Source of the DNA: Cladobotryum mycophilum
Taxonomy: Eukaryota > Ascomycota > Sordariomycetes > Hypocreales > Hypocreaceae
Reading direction: 5' to 3'
Assembly (NCBI GenBank): GCA_036429605.1
Contig: JAVFKD010000015.1
Coordinates: 1,573,421-1,637,420, forward strand
Length of the DNA stretch: 64,000 nucleotides
The position numbers were made by a program, and so were the translations under genes. Below the pieces are notes generated by a model, which did not search any database, was not told the DNA's origin, and saw only the letters and a program-made list of their open reading frames with translations. Shown piece by piece: positions 25,078-37,305 of the stretch (positions are counted from its first letter, which is position 1; each line of letters starts with the position of its first letter).

Positions 25078-26037
25078 GCTTGCTACCTAGGTGGAATTGA
25101 ATAGAATCTTCCCTCCTTTCATCCTTTTTTGTTCCCGGCTGTAACTCTTCCGATCTATTATACGCCTGACCTGACCCATAGGGATATTCCCATTCGGACC
25201 TCCTACCTTGGACAGGAGAGAGGAAGGGGGGCCAACGACGACAACGAATGCTTACTGCTAGGGGGAGGAATAAAAAATCCCAAGCCAGGAAAAAAAAATA
25301 CCTTGCTTACGCGGGGAGGGGGAAGGAGAAGGAAGAGGACACACAAAGGTGCTTATGTACATGGGGGGAGGGGGCATGGGACATGGGACATGGATATGGG
25401 AAGATCACCATGTAGAACCTTTTTCTTTCTTTCGGTTACGGGTTTTGTCAGGTTAAAGAAAAGTGAAAAAGGTTCCTATTTCCGACTTTGACCCTACGTA
25501 TCCTTGCCCTTGGGAGGAGTGACTGTGTTGTGAGAGTGTGTGTATTCTTTTTTTGATCTCCTTCTGGAAATGATTAATCAACTTTCCCGATATGGCTATA
25601 TATGTCAAGGATGGGAAAGGAAACCTTACAAGACCCTCTCCCCCATGTCCATTCTCCCATCCATCCGGCCATTCATCCATTCATCCATCCCAACCCATTC
25701 CATCCCATCTTATCCTATCCTATCCCTTACATGCCATCTGCTGATCCTATCCTGTCGCCTGTACATACACGCATAGACCAAACTTTTTGTCGCTGTAGAG
25801 GTTATACCATATTGCTTCCCTACCCCCCGGGTAATATCATACTTGTAAATGGCCCCAGACCCGATACCATGGCTTCCTATTCTCGTAGGCAAACCGATAC
25901 CTTGTTCATCAGAGTGGGAAATGAGAGTCCCCAGCAAAAGAGAGGGATAAATGCAAATAAAAAGAACCAAATTAATAAGCCGAACGCTGACTCATACATG
26001 CTTTGCCAACTCTCATCATCGTCATCTCTCATCCTTT

Positions 26038-29000
26038 TCAAGTCTCAATCTCGAGGCCGGCCTGTCTCATCAGGTTGTAAAACGCTCCTTGCTTCTTGAA
26101 CAATTCCTTTGGCGTGTCAAACTCCACCACCTCACCCTTATCCAGGACGACAACGCGGTCACTGTCCAAAATCGTATTGAGACGGTGCGCAACAGTAATG
26201 ATAGTCCGGTTAGCAAAGAGGGGCGAACGAAGCGTAGCCTGAAGTAGAGCATCCGTCTCGATATCGACGGCTGCCGTAGCCTCATCCAAAACGAGAATGT
26301 TGGACGGCGTCAGCATGGCGCGCGCCAAAGACACGAGCTGTCGCTGGCCTTGCGAAAGGTTGGAGCCTGTGCGTTGTAACAAATCCGTGTTAGCTTCTCA
26401 TCTGCATTGCCCGTTTTATACGCTCTTGAAGAACTAAAACATGCATGATCAAGACAAAACGGTATCGTGGCCGAGTCAGCACTAACAGCCATAGTGAAGT
26501 GGGCTGCAGAGCATAGACTGCCGGATGGCCGCTATTACATAGGCACACACAAACATGAGAAAATCCGCTGAGTCTAGTGTCGGCCGCGGACACGGGCATA
26601 GACACGAATACAGAAAACGGGTCACAGCATCAACGTGCCACAGCTTGCCCGTAGTGTCCGAGGGTCTGCCGACGCAGACTCCTTGTGTGACATTGCCAAA
26701 AACTGAGGGGAGCCGACAAAAAGCGAAACAAAAGAGATACGAGGAAAAGAAAACATTGCATGCGGACTTACCTCCTTCGTTAATCTTTGCCTCAAGGCCG
26801 CCTTCCATGCTGGCTATGTGATCCTTCAACCGGGCGTGATCTTGGATTGATAAGTTAGTGACACGACTCTGGAAAGCTATGGGCAGGAGAGGGTAGGCTG
26901 CGGCTGTCGGGCTGCAAATAGAAACTAATATCGAAAATACGACTACTTACCTAGTACGCTCCACAACTCGGTGTCGTCATGGACATGGCCAGGGTCAAGA
27001 TTATCGCGAACGGTACCCTCAAAGAGGGCCGCGTCTTGTGGAATGATGGCCAATCGGCGTCGGAGATCCAAAAGGCCCATCGAAGAGGTGTTAAGGTTAT
27101 CAATATCAATTTGACCAGTCACTGGCTCAATGAGTCTGAACAGAGCAAGCGTCAAAGACGACTTGCCAGCTCCAGTTCGACCCACTACACCAATCTTCTC
27201 CTGGGACTTGATGTCCAAGTTGATGTTCTTCAGGACTAGGTCCAGGCCCTCGCGGTAACGTGTGCTGTAGTCTTTGAAGTCTACCTCACCCTTTGCAGGC
27301 CAACCGCCCGGTGGTCTCCTGTTGGGAATAGTCTCCGGGGCCTCGCTTGGGAGTCTGGCGTATTCCAGAACACGTTCAACAGATACAATGTTGGTCTCGA
27401 CCTCTACTGTCTGGCGGACGATCCAGTTAAGGGATGTGGTAATTTGAAGGGCATATGACATGGCCAAGCCCACAGCACCGGCGCCGAGACCACTGTGGCT
27501 GGCAACAGAGATGATGGCGAAGCCAGCTGCTGCAAGGATAACCACGGCACCAATGAACTCGAGGCGGACAGCCAGCCAACGATTGGCACTGATAGAGGGG
27601 AAGAACGCACGGAGGTTTGCGTCGATTCTCCATTCATTTTCAAGGTGGAACCTGTCATTCTGGCGATACGCACGAATGGTGGTGACACCACCGAGTGACT
27701 CCTGGAAGTGGGCGTAAATGGGACTGCGACTGACGCTGTCCAAACGCTTGAGCTCTCGAGATGTTCGAAGGTAGTATCGTTGAATCCAGTAGTATGTCAG
27801 GGCAAGTGGGATGATCAGTGAAACGAATGCTGGAGTTGACACGGAAATGACAACCAACGTGAAGCCGGATCTGGCCACGTTGTTGAAGAGCATGTTGAAG
27901 CTTCGAGCCAATACCTCGTCAATACGGTAGATATCACTAGTAGCTGATGTTAGCATTAATCAACTACTGAATTTTGGCTTGCATACCTAGAGAATCGATT
28001 CAGGATTCTGCCGGCTGGTGTTGTGTCGAAGAAAGACATTGGGGATCTGAAAATAGCATTGGCCATTCGCTCGTGAAGTTTACGAGATGCCTATGGCATA
28101 TGTTAGCATCCTGCAGTTGAAATAATTATATACGGTACTCACCTCAATAGAACAGAAAATCCACAGGATCAGGGTTTGGATAACAGTCAGAGCTGATCCA
28201 CCAAGACCAAAGGCAAAGTAGATACCAATGTACTTTCCAACATGTTCGTTTGAGCCAGTAAGCTGATTGTGATCGGCCCATGTCTTCAACCAAACAGAGC
28301 CACCGATGCCGGCAGTTTGAGCAGCAAGAAGCGCAAACATGTAAATTGCCACAGCTCCCAAGTTGTTCTCTTTGGCGTATTCACCATAGACGGACCATTT
28401 GACCTTGCCTTGTTCGGCGTGTTCTTTGATCTGCTTCGTCCTGGAAGCTCCGGAAACCTCTTCATCTGTAAGCTTGCCACGAGGGCCCTTGAAGCTTGCT
28501 GTGCTAGCACGGCGCAGAGTTGCCATGCTGCTGGATCTCGGCTTAGCCATGACGGAAGGCCCAGTCTTAATGGGTGCCATCTCTGGGACTTGTTCCTGAG
28601 CCTCTTCCAGTTCTTCCTTGTCCTCGGTGGTTTCGGGTTCGATAAAGGTGGAGGTCTCGCTAGAAGATCCACTAGAGCTACCAGAGTCATGACCGGCAGT
28701 CCTGAGTAGGTCTGCAACCAGTCCCTTTCTTGCCACGAGTTGGTCGTAGGTGCCTCTCTCGACAATCTCGCCGTCCTTGAGCAGGGTAATGTAGCTTGCC
28801 TGTCGCAAGACTGAGATAGCATTAGTCGCGAGGATTCGAGTCTTGCTAGAAAGCAAGCCGCGTGGACCAAGGACATTTTCGATAATGTGTCGACCGACAT
28901 GTGAATCAACAGCAGACAAAACATCATCCAAAAGATAAATATCAGCCCTTGCATAAACGGCGCGAGCCAAAGCCACACGTGCCTTTTGACCGCCACTCAA

Positions 29001-31359
29001 CGAAATGCCTCTCTCGCCCACTACAGTCTCATCGCCGTCTGGCAGTTGCGTAAAGTCATCCAAGAGAGCACAAGCCCTGACGGTCTTGTCGTAAAACTCA
29101 GGGTCATATCTGTATCCAAAAATGATGTTCTCCTTGACGGTTGCGTTGAGAATCCAAGTTTGCTGGCTGGCATAGGCGACGGTTCCCCGCAGTTCTGCGG
29201 AACCCTTCACCTTGTAGAGATCTCCCAGGATACTCTGGAGGAAGGAAGACTTGCCAGCTCCGACTCGTCCTACAACGCATGACAATTCGCCCTTGTAAGC
29301 TGTGAAGCTGATGTCTGTCAAAACGTTCTTATCCTCGTGTCGGTTCCAAGAGAAGGTACCATCCTTAATAATGACGGTTTCCTCGCCCATTTCCTGGGGT
29401 CCTTCCTTGATGGTGACGGCGTCAGATTGCAACTCTTCAGCTGCAAGGAAGGAGGTCAATCGGCCAACAGCAACGGAAGCCTCGACAATGGAGGTAATAA
29501 CCATGGGGAGAACAGCAAGCGGGAAGTTCAAGAGATTGAAGAGAGCGAGGGCCGGGAAAACAATTTCTGTAGTCAACGGCTTGTTCTGAGTGAGAACAAA
29601 AACAGTAAAGGTGGAGCAGGACACGAAGAATGGTGCAGAGTTCCATGTGAAGTTGGCAACAGCTTGAGTGGCACCGATTCTTCGCAGGTTCTTCAGCTCC
29701 TGTTCGTTTCGAACATAATTGAGCTTGTTCATGAAGGCGGAACCCCAAGCGTATAGCTTGATGCTCTTCATGTTATTGATGATTTCATTGATCAATCGGC
29801 TTCTGGCATCCTTGTTCTTCATCTGGTCCTTTTGCAAGTTGCGCATAATTCGAGCAACGAATCCCTGAATGGGCATCATGATGATCATGACCACAATACC
29901 AGCCATCATGGACCAGCCTACAAGGTTATAGAGCGAAATCATGCAGATGGCAATCTGGAATGGTGCTGACCAAGCCTGCTGGGCAAATTGGGTAAGGTCT
30001 TGAAGACGCTGCGCGTCGACTGCCATGTAGTTGACAATGTCGCCGGTCGTTTTGCTCGCTCTTCCTTCATTGGATAATTTCATCGATTTTCTATAGATGG
30101 CAGAGGCCAGACCACCCTTGATGCGCATTCCCGTGACGAATGCCAGTTGGAAATACTGATGCACCATGGTCGTCTGGAAAACGGCACAAGAAAACATGGC
30201 CAACGCGATAGATGCTCCCTTGATAATCGGCTGTGGTGTCTCTCCTTTGTTATAGGATGCCACGAAAGCAATGAGCAAGCGAAGGAGCTGGGGCTGGATG
30301 TACTGGGAGACATCGTTTCCGACCTTGAAGATGGCAGCAACAGCGTAAGGGCCTCCGTACGCGCGGAAAAGAGCAATCCACAGGGACGGCGCATTGGGGC
30401 GATGCTTTAGCTCGTAATTCCATGCGTTTTCGAAGGCCTCCCCAGTACTCTTGGTTTGGTCGGCCTTTGGCAAGCCCCAGAGATCGTTTTCAGTCAAGAA
30501 AACATTGTATCCCTTTCTCATCAGTGGAGTCATCCACGAAAAAGTAAGTTTAGAAAAGACGGTCGCGTACTCCTCAGGGGACTCGTCCTCCTCGTCATCA
30601 ATGGCATGATAGCCACCGGAGCCAGTAGAACGCGGCCATAGCCACTCAACCAGAAACTCAACCACTACGAGTCCGAATCCGGTGGAGTAGGTAATGAAGT
30701 AGTTCAAGTTCTTTTCGTAAACCTGCTGCGATATGAGCGACCGCTGTTTAACGGCAAGCGAGATGATCAGCAGCAGCCAATAGAACAGCACAACACCGTT
30801 GGCATTTCTCAGCCGTGAGTGCTCGAGCCACTGGATTGTGAAGACGACAAACAGAGATACAATCCATGCAATGGTGGTCAGTACTCTAAAGTCGCGGAAC
30901 CATAAGTCTTTGTAGTGAACGATCTGGAAAGCGAGTTGGACGGTGACATCGGCGATGATTGTAGCAAGGAGGGTCTGCGACGCGGGATTGATTAGCAGAG
31001 CTCCTTAGTGCAATGGAATTGACATGCAAAAGGATGATGAAACCTACCTGCTTGATCCAGAAATGCGCATTCTTCGATTGGGAGTATAGTTGCTTCTTCT
31101 TCTTAAGAAGCCACCAGATGGCGACAGCACCGAGAATGATACCATATACGGAGACGGTAGCAACCCAAACGTCAATGAAGCAAGGCGTAAAGTCGTAGCG
31201 AAACGGGCTCAATGGTCCCCAACCTTCTTTGTTGCTGCAAAACGGTTGTTCCAAAGTGGCGGATGCTGATAGATAATGGCTGCCAAGTTCTTGCAGCGGT
31301 CGATGACCCGTGAACGAGCCGGTGCTCAACAGCACCTGCTGCTCACCGTACGGATCCAT
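26038..31359 (-). CDS. ycf1: YCF1-type ABC-C (MRP) vacuolar glutathione-conjugate/metal transporter
   Basis: Six exons on the minus strand: 31359-31048, 30974-28143, 28090-27987, 27936-26951, 26840-26772 and 26366-26038. Together they encode 1,543 residues (yeast Ycf1 is 1,515). All introns are GT-AG and phases agree. The order is TMD0, a linker, TMD1, NBD1 (Walker A GRVGAGKS at about 673, signature LSGGQ at about 763, then a LLDD Walker B), a phosphorylatable linker, TMD2, and NBD2 (Walker A GRTGAGKS, signature LSQGQ, VLDEATAAVD). The linker has a Ser/Glu-rich stretch and an RRAST site at about 926-930, matching the position of the RRAS phosphorylation site of yeast Ycf1. The family pumps glutathione conjugates and metal-glutathione complexes such as Cd(GS)2 into the vacuole. 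The last intron (26771-26367, 405 nt) is far longer than the others (50-110 nt). Translation starts at the ATG giving MDPYG; the frame extends upstream only with non-ATG codons. Confidence 0.95.
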
Positions 31360-32274
31360 GGTAGAGATCCGATCCCTATGTTCTGAGCGAAGAGAATTGA
31401 AGGACTGAGATGTCACCTCATTGCTCGAGAAAATACGGGCCGTCGGTCGTGAAAGTCGGTCGCCAAACTTGTCGGTGAAACGTCGGTTGACGCGAGCTTC
31501 CCTGCAGGTGAGGTTGCAGCTCTAGAGAAGCTATGCCAGCGAAGGTATACGATGCCAAAGTATATCTCCCCAGCTAATGGAGATGGAAAAAGAAGAATTC
31601 CTGGTGAGATACACCAGGGATATTGATGGAGAGATGAAGGCAGCAATATAAAGTGGATGAAAACAATGAGAACCTACTCGGCCCAGAAAAAAAAGAAAAG
31701 GCTGCCCGAGCTGCCGGTCCTGACGAAAACGAATATCCATTCATAGGATTGGATTGGATGAGCTGGATGGAGTTACGTAGCTCCCCAGCTTTGTCAGCAT
31801 CAACCACTAAAAAGTGCAGACAGCTTGCCCTGAAGGTGCCCTTGGAAGTGGCTAAGCTGCGTTTGAAGCGCCCTAAAAAGCCCCCGAGAGGCCCACACCA
31901 CCTCCCACTGAACGCACTGAAGCTGCGTGCAGACACGCGCACCATGACGAATTAGAGGCCGTTAAACTGCCACCATGCTAACCGCTTGTAGTAGCACATG
32001 TGGCTATCCGCTGTATCGGCTTTATCGGAGATGGTAATTGTTACCCTGAACGGTCAGCTCGAATGACTCTTGGCGAGCTTTGATTATGTCTCCGTGGGCT
32101 TCTATTTTGATTATTATTTTTCAATGTTGTTTTTCTTCCAATTGGTTCCACCGGTACCTTATTACTAAACAACACCCTGCAAGTGGCCGCTGCTAATGTC
32201 TGACAAGAAATGAGCAAACCCCTGATGCATTACAAGCGCGAAGCGAATCGCTGGCTGACAACCAGACCATCTAC
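31360..32274. other. Intergenic, promoter side of the ABC transporter
   Basis: About 0.9 kb between the ycf1 start codon and the stop codon of the DUF1749 gene, both on the minus strand. Open frames here are short and without recognisable content. Nothing else is visible. Confidence 0.5.
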
Positions 32275-33268
32275 CTAATTCAGTGTGCGAAGAAACTGCA
32301 TGACCCTCTCCGCCAACCACTCTCGAGCCTGCTCTTGCAGAACCGTGTGACCTGTGCCGGGTATCAAGCCAGACAGAGGGCTCACAAGTGGACCGGCCTG
32401 CTGCCATTTCTTGTTCAATTCTGCTTGGTCAATCCGCAGCGGAACAAACTCGTCCTCTTCCGAGTGCAAGATCAAAACTGGCTTCTTGAATCGGCTCCAA
32501 AACTCCTTTACAGTCTCATCGTCCAAGTCGGAAGAGAAGTAGTCATCAGCGCCCCTAAATGTCTGTCAACAACATGGTTTGGAACAACAGAGATCTTGTA
32601 TCGACTTACCCTTTGGCAAAAAGCGAATGAAATCTCTTGGCCGTCACAGCCTCACCAAGCATGGCGGGTATTTGGTCCTTGGGCATGCAGTGATCTCCTC
32701 GACCATCAGTTATCATCTTGTTTGCATAATCCAGGTAATTTTGATGGTCCGGTAGAACAACCTCAAGAGATTCTCTATCGGAGACTGGTGCCTGGAGAAT
32801 GAAACCGTCGACGGGATTGTTGATGTGCTTTGCATAATGTGTGTACTCCATGCAATCCTGAATTTGTCGAATTAGACATCGCTGCGAACAACCTACAGAG
32901 AGAGTACATGGACGTACCTGGCAACCTGTGGAATGGCCAAAGAGGACAATCTTCTCTCTTCCTATAGAGCGAAGATACTTGACCAGCGCCGATATATCGT
33001 GAACATCATCCTCCAAGCTTGTGATACCAAAACCCTCAAACGAGCTTCTCATTCGAATCTCGAAAATGGAATAGCTTAGCTCAGTGTCCTTTTCCAATTC
33101 CCTCGACACTGTGAGGATATAGGGAGTAGTATGAGGACCATCCTTCAAGCCACCGATGAAGATGACGGCATTCTTCGATGATGTATTTCCAATCTCATAG
33201 GCACAAGATCCTCGAGTAGGTGAACGGTAAGGGTGCGCCAACACCGGAAAGGGTCCTGTATTATTCAT
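32275..33268 (-). CDS. DUF1749 alpha/beta hydrolase (SidJ-type family)
   Basis: Exons 33268-32918, 32857-32610 and 32554-32275 encode 292 residues, with GT-AG introns of 60 and 55 nt. The fold is an alpha/beta hydrolase. The nucleophile elbow is G-H-S-T-G at about residues 111-115, the acid region is HSEEDEFVP, and the catalytic His is in GTGHTVL near the C-terminus. An oxyanion-type FIGGLKDG segment lies near residue 38. The family is DUF1749. Its one characterised fungal member I know is Aspergillus SidJ, which hydrolyses fusarinine-type siderophores inside the cell, but the family is broad. No siderophore genes are nearby, so the substrate is open. There is no signal peptide, so it is probably cytosolic. 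It shares a roughly 600-bp divergent promoter with tti1. Confidence 0.85.
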
Positions 33269-33872
33269 GGTTTCTCAACTCTTAATTAGGTTGTCGATCA
33301 TTAAGTTTGCGATTCAACTTTCTGTATCTCTGAACGCTGTCACTGTTCATTGACTTGCGCTCTGTGAATGTTGTTTATAAACAATGAGGGGCAATTACGT
33401 AGCTGCGCGCTGACGAGTGGGGGCTCCGTCCTATCGCGGGGTGATTTCCTTGATTGAAGGCCCACTGAGGCAGAGAACGTACAGTGCGAATAGTCAAAGT
33501 GCACAATTTTAGTGAATAGATGAGCCCCGAGGCTTTAGGACATGGATGAGCATTACCGCTGGGCAGCTATAATTTAGTGGGAATATATGCACTTGACTTT
33601 CCTTCAGAGGGCATCAACTGTTAAAAATACTGTGCCCTGCACTGTCTTGGCATTTTCATCACCACCAAGTACCCAACTCATGAATGGACTGAACAAATAT
33701 CATGAATGATTCAACAACTTTAATGCACGCTTGACCAGCACACATACTCTGGGCTCGTATATGCGCACTTCAAAAATTCCCACATAGCGTATCCTTATCT
33801 TCTTGCACAGGTGCTGGGTATTGATTGGGAGGATGATACGGTAACCCAGAAAGCCGCGAGCTTCGACCAGCC
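33269..33872. promoter_or_regulatory. Divergent promoter region between DUF1749 hydrolase and tti1
   Basis: About 600 bp between two start codons on opposite strands, so it must hold both promoters. There is no clear TATA box for either gene and no open frame of note. Confidence 0.5.
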
Positions 33873-36800
33873 ATGGAGGCCACACCAGGCAATGAGGATC
33901 GGAACAAGCTGTTCCATAAGGCAAGTTATGCCTACTCAAGTCTGTAAATAGTAATGACTAATGCCCTACAGTTGAAGCCATGCTGTGTCAAAATAAGCCA
34001 GCTGGCCATTCGGGAGTCGACAGAGCCTGCGACTCACCGGGAGCTGTTGTCTCTTACAACCCAAGTTCTTACTGTTCTCAATGACCAAATCACACTCAAT
34101 CCGCTGGCACTGGATGAAAAGCTGGCTGAATATGTCTTCTTTCCATTATATCACATCTTTCGCCAAATGGGAATGTACCCAATGCCACTGGTCGAGAATT
34201 GCATCAAGTGCCTGAATCTCCTCATCGTTCACGGATGGAAGTCAAAAATTTCTCCTCAACTGGTGCATCAAATCTTCAGTTTATTGACATTTATTATTGA
34301 TGGGCTTCCTGGGTCCGACGAGAAGGTAGATAAGCCTGAGGAAACGGTGCTAGAGGCGTTGCGGGCTGAGACGGCACTCCTTAATGTGGCAAACACATCT
34401 CCAGTGGCAGCATCCGGCCTGTCTGATCCCGAGATGATCCCGGCTTTGGGCCACGGAATTACTGTTATTCTGGACGGTGTTGTTGAAGGAGCCACTCCGG
34501 AAATCCAGAAAGAAGCTATTCGGGCGTTGGTTGCAATCTATGTGGCCGTTAGGGAACATGCTGCCCTAGCAAGCTTCCTCCCTGGAACCCTGTCATCCTT
34601 TGCAAAAGTTCTCTCATCCCCTACTCGATACAAAAAGCTGGTGGTGGCTAAATGCCTCGAGGCGGTACGGTTGGTCTTGACACGAGTGCTAGGGGACATG
34701 CGCACAAGACATATCCTTGCCAAGAAAGACAGCCATGAGGAGAATGGGGAGGAGGCCGAGACGGCTCAGGTGCTTAGTCAAGCATGGTTGAAAGCTACTG
34801 TAGCCCAAGTGAAGACAGCTTTATCAATCATGATGAAACTTCGTACGCATGAAGCGCCAGATGTGCGGGATGCACTTGAAAAACTGTGTGTAGGCTTGCT
34901 GGACGAATGCCACGAGACCCTCTCAAATTGCACGACAATGCTCGTCGAAACTGCCATGGTTCTTGATAGGGGGACTGAAGTCAACTCATTGTCCGAGACG
35001 ACACTGAACCATCTGGTGAATATTTATCCAGAACTTGGAGAGAGTGCCAAGAATACGGTATATAACTGGATGTCCAGCCTTCCTCGTGTGATGCAATCAA
35101 GCGACGAAGACGTCAAGGAGGCCGCGATACACAATTTCTCGAAAGGTATTGAGCTATTAAAGAATCTCGGAATCGAATCGTCTATGCTCGATGATTCCAT
35201 TTCAAGTACTCTGAGAGACAGCCTTGTTTCGCTTATTACCACCTCCAAAGAGTCTCAGGGAAACTTTACGTCTACTCAAATTCTCTTGCTCGACGAGGCC
35301 AGCGCCAAAAGAACCCCGTCGAGTGAGATACAGTACCAGCCAGTCTTACTCGCTCATGAGGGGCAAAGAAGGCTGAGACGCGAGATTATGTGCCTGCTTC
35401 AAACAGTTGGTGCTTTATCTCAACATACCAAGATTGCCGGCAGCCTACTGGAGTTTGTGCGAGAGTCCGCATCGATTAACCAGGTTACAGCATTCTGGCT
35501 ATGCTTTGAACTAGTGAAAGCAGCCCACTCATCATCTGCAGATGCAGACGCACTGTTTGACCTGTCTGCATTTGCGGGACCTTCTGAAGACATGGATGTA
35601 GTCTTTAACGAGCTATACTCTTTCTCAGTGCTATTGCTTGACTCACACAATGAGCTTGATCAGCCAGATTGGCGCCTGGAGGCGATTGCACTCGAAGTGA
35701 CGGCATATGCTGCACAAAGATCTGGAGAATCATTCCGACCCGAACTTATCGACGTTCTCTTTCCTGTGGCGACATTTTTAGGGTCAGAGAATGCCAACTT
35801 ACAGCAGCATGCTATTGCTACGTTGAACAGCATAGCAGCTTCTTGCCAATACAACAACGTATCCGAATTGATTATTGATAATGTTGATTACATGGTCAAC
35901 TCTGTCTCGCTGCGGCTTAATACATTAGATATTTCACCGTCTTCAACACAGGTTCTAATGATGATGGTACGATTATCGGGTCCTCGCCTGGTTCCTTTTC
36001 TGGATGACGTTGTCGAGTCCATTTTTGCTGCCCTCGAAAACTACCACGGATATCAAACCTTTGTGGAAAGCCTATTTTCCGTCCTGAAGGAAGTGGTTGA
36101 CCAGGCGGCTCGCGCAGACGGCAAGTTGTTGACCGACCGAGAGCGTTCTATCATCAACCACAGGAAAGAGCCCCGACCGATGGATACTTTAGACAGCCTA
36201 TTGGAGTTTCTGGAAAAACGAAATACAAGAAAAGAACGCGAAAGAGCTGAAGCTGACGCAGAAGGAGAAGTCCATGGGCATCCTACAATGCCATGGAAGT
36301 CTGAAAGAAGTCCTGATGGCGAGGATGGCGAGGAAGGGGATCAATCTGATGCCCCAAGGGACGAAGAAAAGCCGCCCAATTCACCTACGTACCAACTTCT
36401 TCAGCGGGTAGCAAATCTTACCCAGCATTATCTGACCTCACCTACACCGACACTTCGAAGATCATTACTAGAGCTTCTTACGACAGCATCTTCTGTTTTA
36501 GCTGCTGATGAGGACTCGTTTTTGCCGCTGGTCAACGCCATCTGGCCAGTAGTCATCACCAGACTGCGTGATCCCGAGGCTTTCGTTACGATAGAAGCGT
36601 GCCATGCCCTGTCTGGGCTATGCAAGGCGGCAGGTGACTTCCTCAGTACCAGGTTCAAGACCGAATGGTGGGATGGGTTAGGAGACTGGTGCCGTAAAGT
36701 GAAGCAGCAATCATTCACAAACAAAAGCCGTGCATCAGCCCCTCCAGGGAACAAGGCATTATCAAAGGACATCGTCATCCCTATCCGATCCGGAGACGGC

Positions 36801-37127
36801 TTGGGACTCAAGGCTACATCGGTGCAAGCCTGGCAACCATCGTCTACCGGCAGTTTGGGCCAACATGCATCTCCCGTGCGCATATGGGAAGCTGTCGTCG
36901 GGCTTCTCACTTCTATTGTAACCTATGTGCACGTGGAAGAGGATATGTTTGACGAGATTTTGCAACTTTTGGCGGATGCCATGGAAAGAAACCCGGAGGT
37001 GAGGGAAGCGCTGGAGGTTATTAACCCGGATGCTGTCTGGTTGGTGAGATATGAGCGTGGACTTGTTGAGTGGGAGCCTGCGCCGGAGCTGGATGGTGTT
37101 GTCTTCTTAGAGCTGCAGAAGTTTTGA
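33873..37127 (+). CDS. tti1: TTI1-type HEAT-repeat protein (TTT complex)
   Basis: Exons 33873-33920 and 33972-37127 encode 1,067 residues (yeast Tti1 is 1,038). The 51-nt intron has a non-canonical GC donor in the ideal context AAG|GCAAGT, a TGACTAAT branch region and a CTACAG acceptor. Splicing gives NKLFHK|LKPCCVKIS, which lines up with the family's N-terminal F..L+P.CV motif. The protein is helical throughout with HEAT-like repeats. An acidic/Lys-rich disordered insert lies at about 750-810, with the usual conserved C-terminal part after it. Tti1 forms the Tel2-Tti1-Tti2 cochaperone complex that stabilises PIKK kinases (TOR, ATM, ATR types). An ATG inside the intron (33954) would allow an alternative start but would lose the conserved beginning. 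It converges on the NADH pyrophosphatase gene with only 178 bp between stop codons. Confidence 0.9.
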
Positions 37128-37305
37128 CTAGAGAAATGAGTCGGCTGCTTTGTACGCTGCTTTGTCTGAGAATGGAATAAGGAGATGCTTATAGATGGAT
37201 AGTTTTGACATGGTTCACATGATCATGTAATGTAGGGGCAATAAATACTATGTCTATCGTAAACTGGCTCGGTTATAAATACTGAATCTTGTCTTATCTA
37301 TTACA

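Larger units (their letters stand above)
11220..26037. other. 14.8 kb gene-poor intergenic block
   Basis: No coding region with a recognisable family or convincing codon structure was found on either strand. The first 4 kb, upstream of the minus-strand DUF2841 gene, is full of microsatellites and could be its promoter and leader. From about 18.9 to 23.9 kb the sequence is of more balanced composition with short, mutually overlapping open frames, and looks like decayed DNA rather than an active gene. A lone intron-like element lies at 20032-20091. From 24.7 to 26.0 kb it is again G-, T- and pyrimidine-run-rich and probably forms the 3' flank of the ABC transporter. Unannotated long non-coding RNAs are possible but cannot be shown from sequence. 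Confidence 0.55.

Noticed and set aside
31360..31416. Upstream extension of ycf1 by 19 codons
   Set aside because: The extension begins with GTG, not ATG; the ATG at 31359 is the first in the conserved frame.
33954..33971. ATG at 33954 as the start of tti1
   Set aside because: It falls in the branch region of a good GC-AG intron. Starting there loses the conserved N-terminal segment that the upstream exon supplies.
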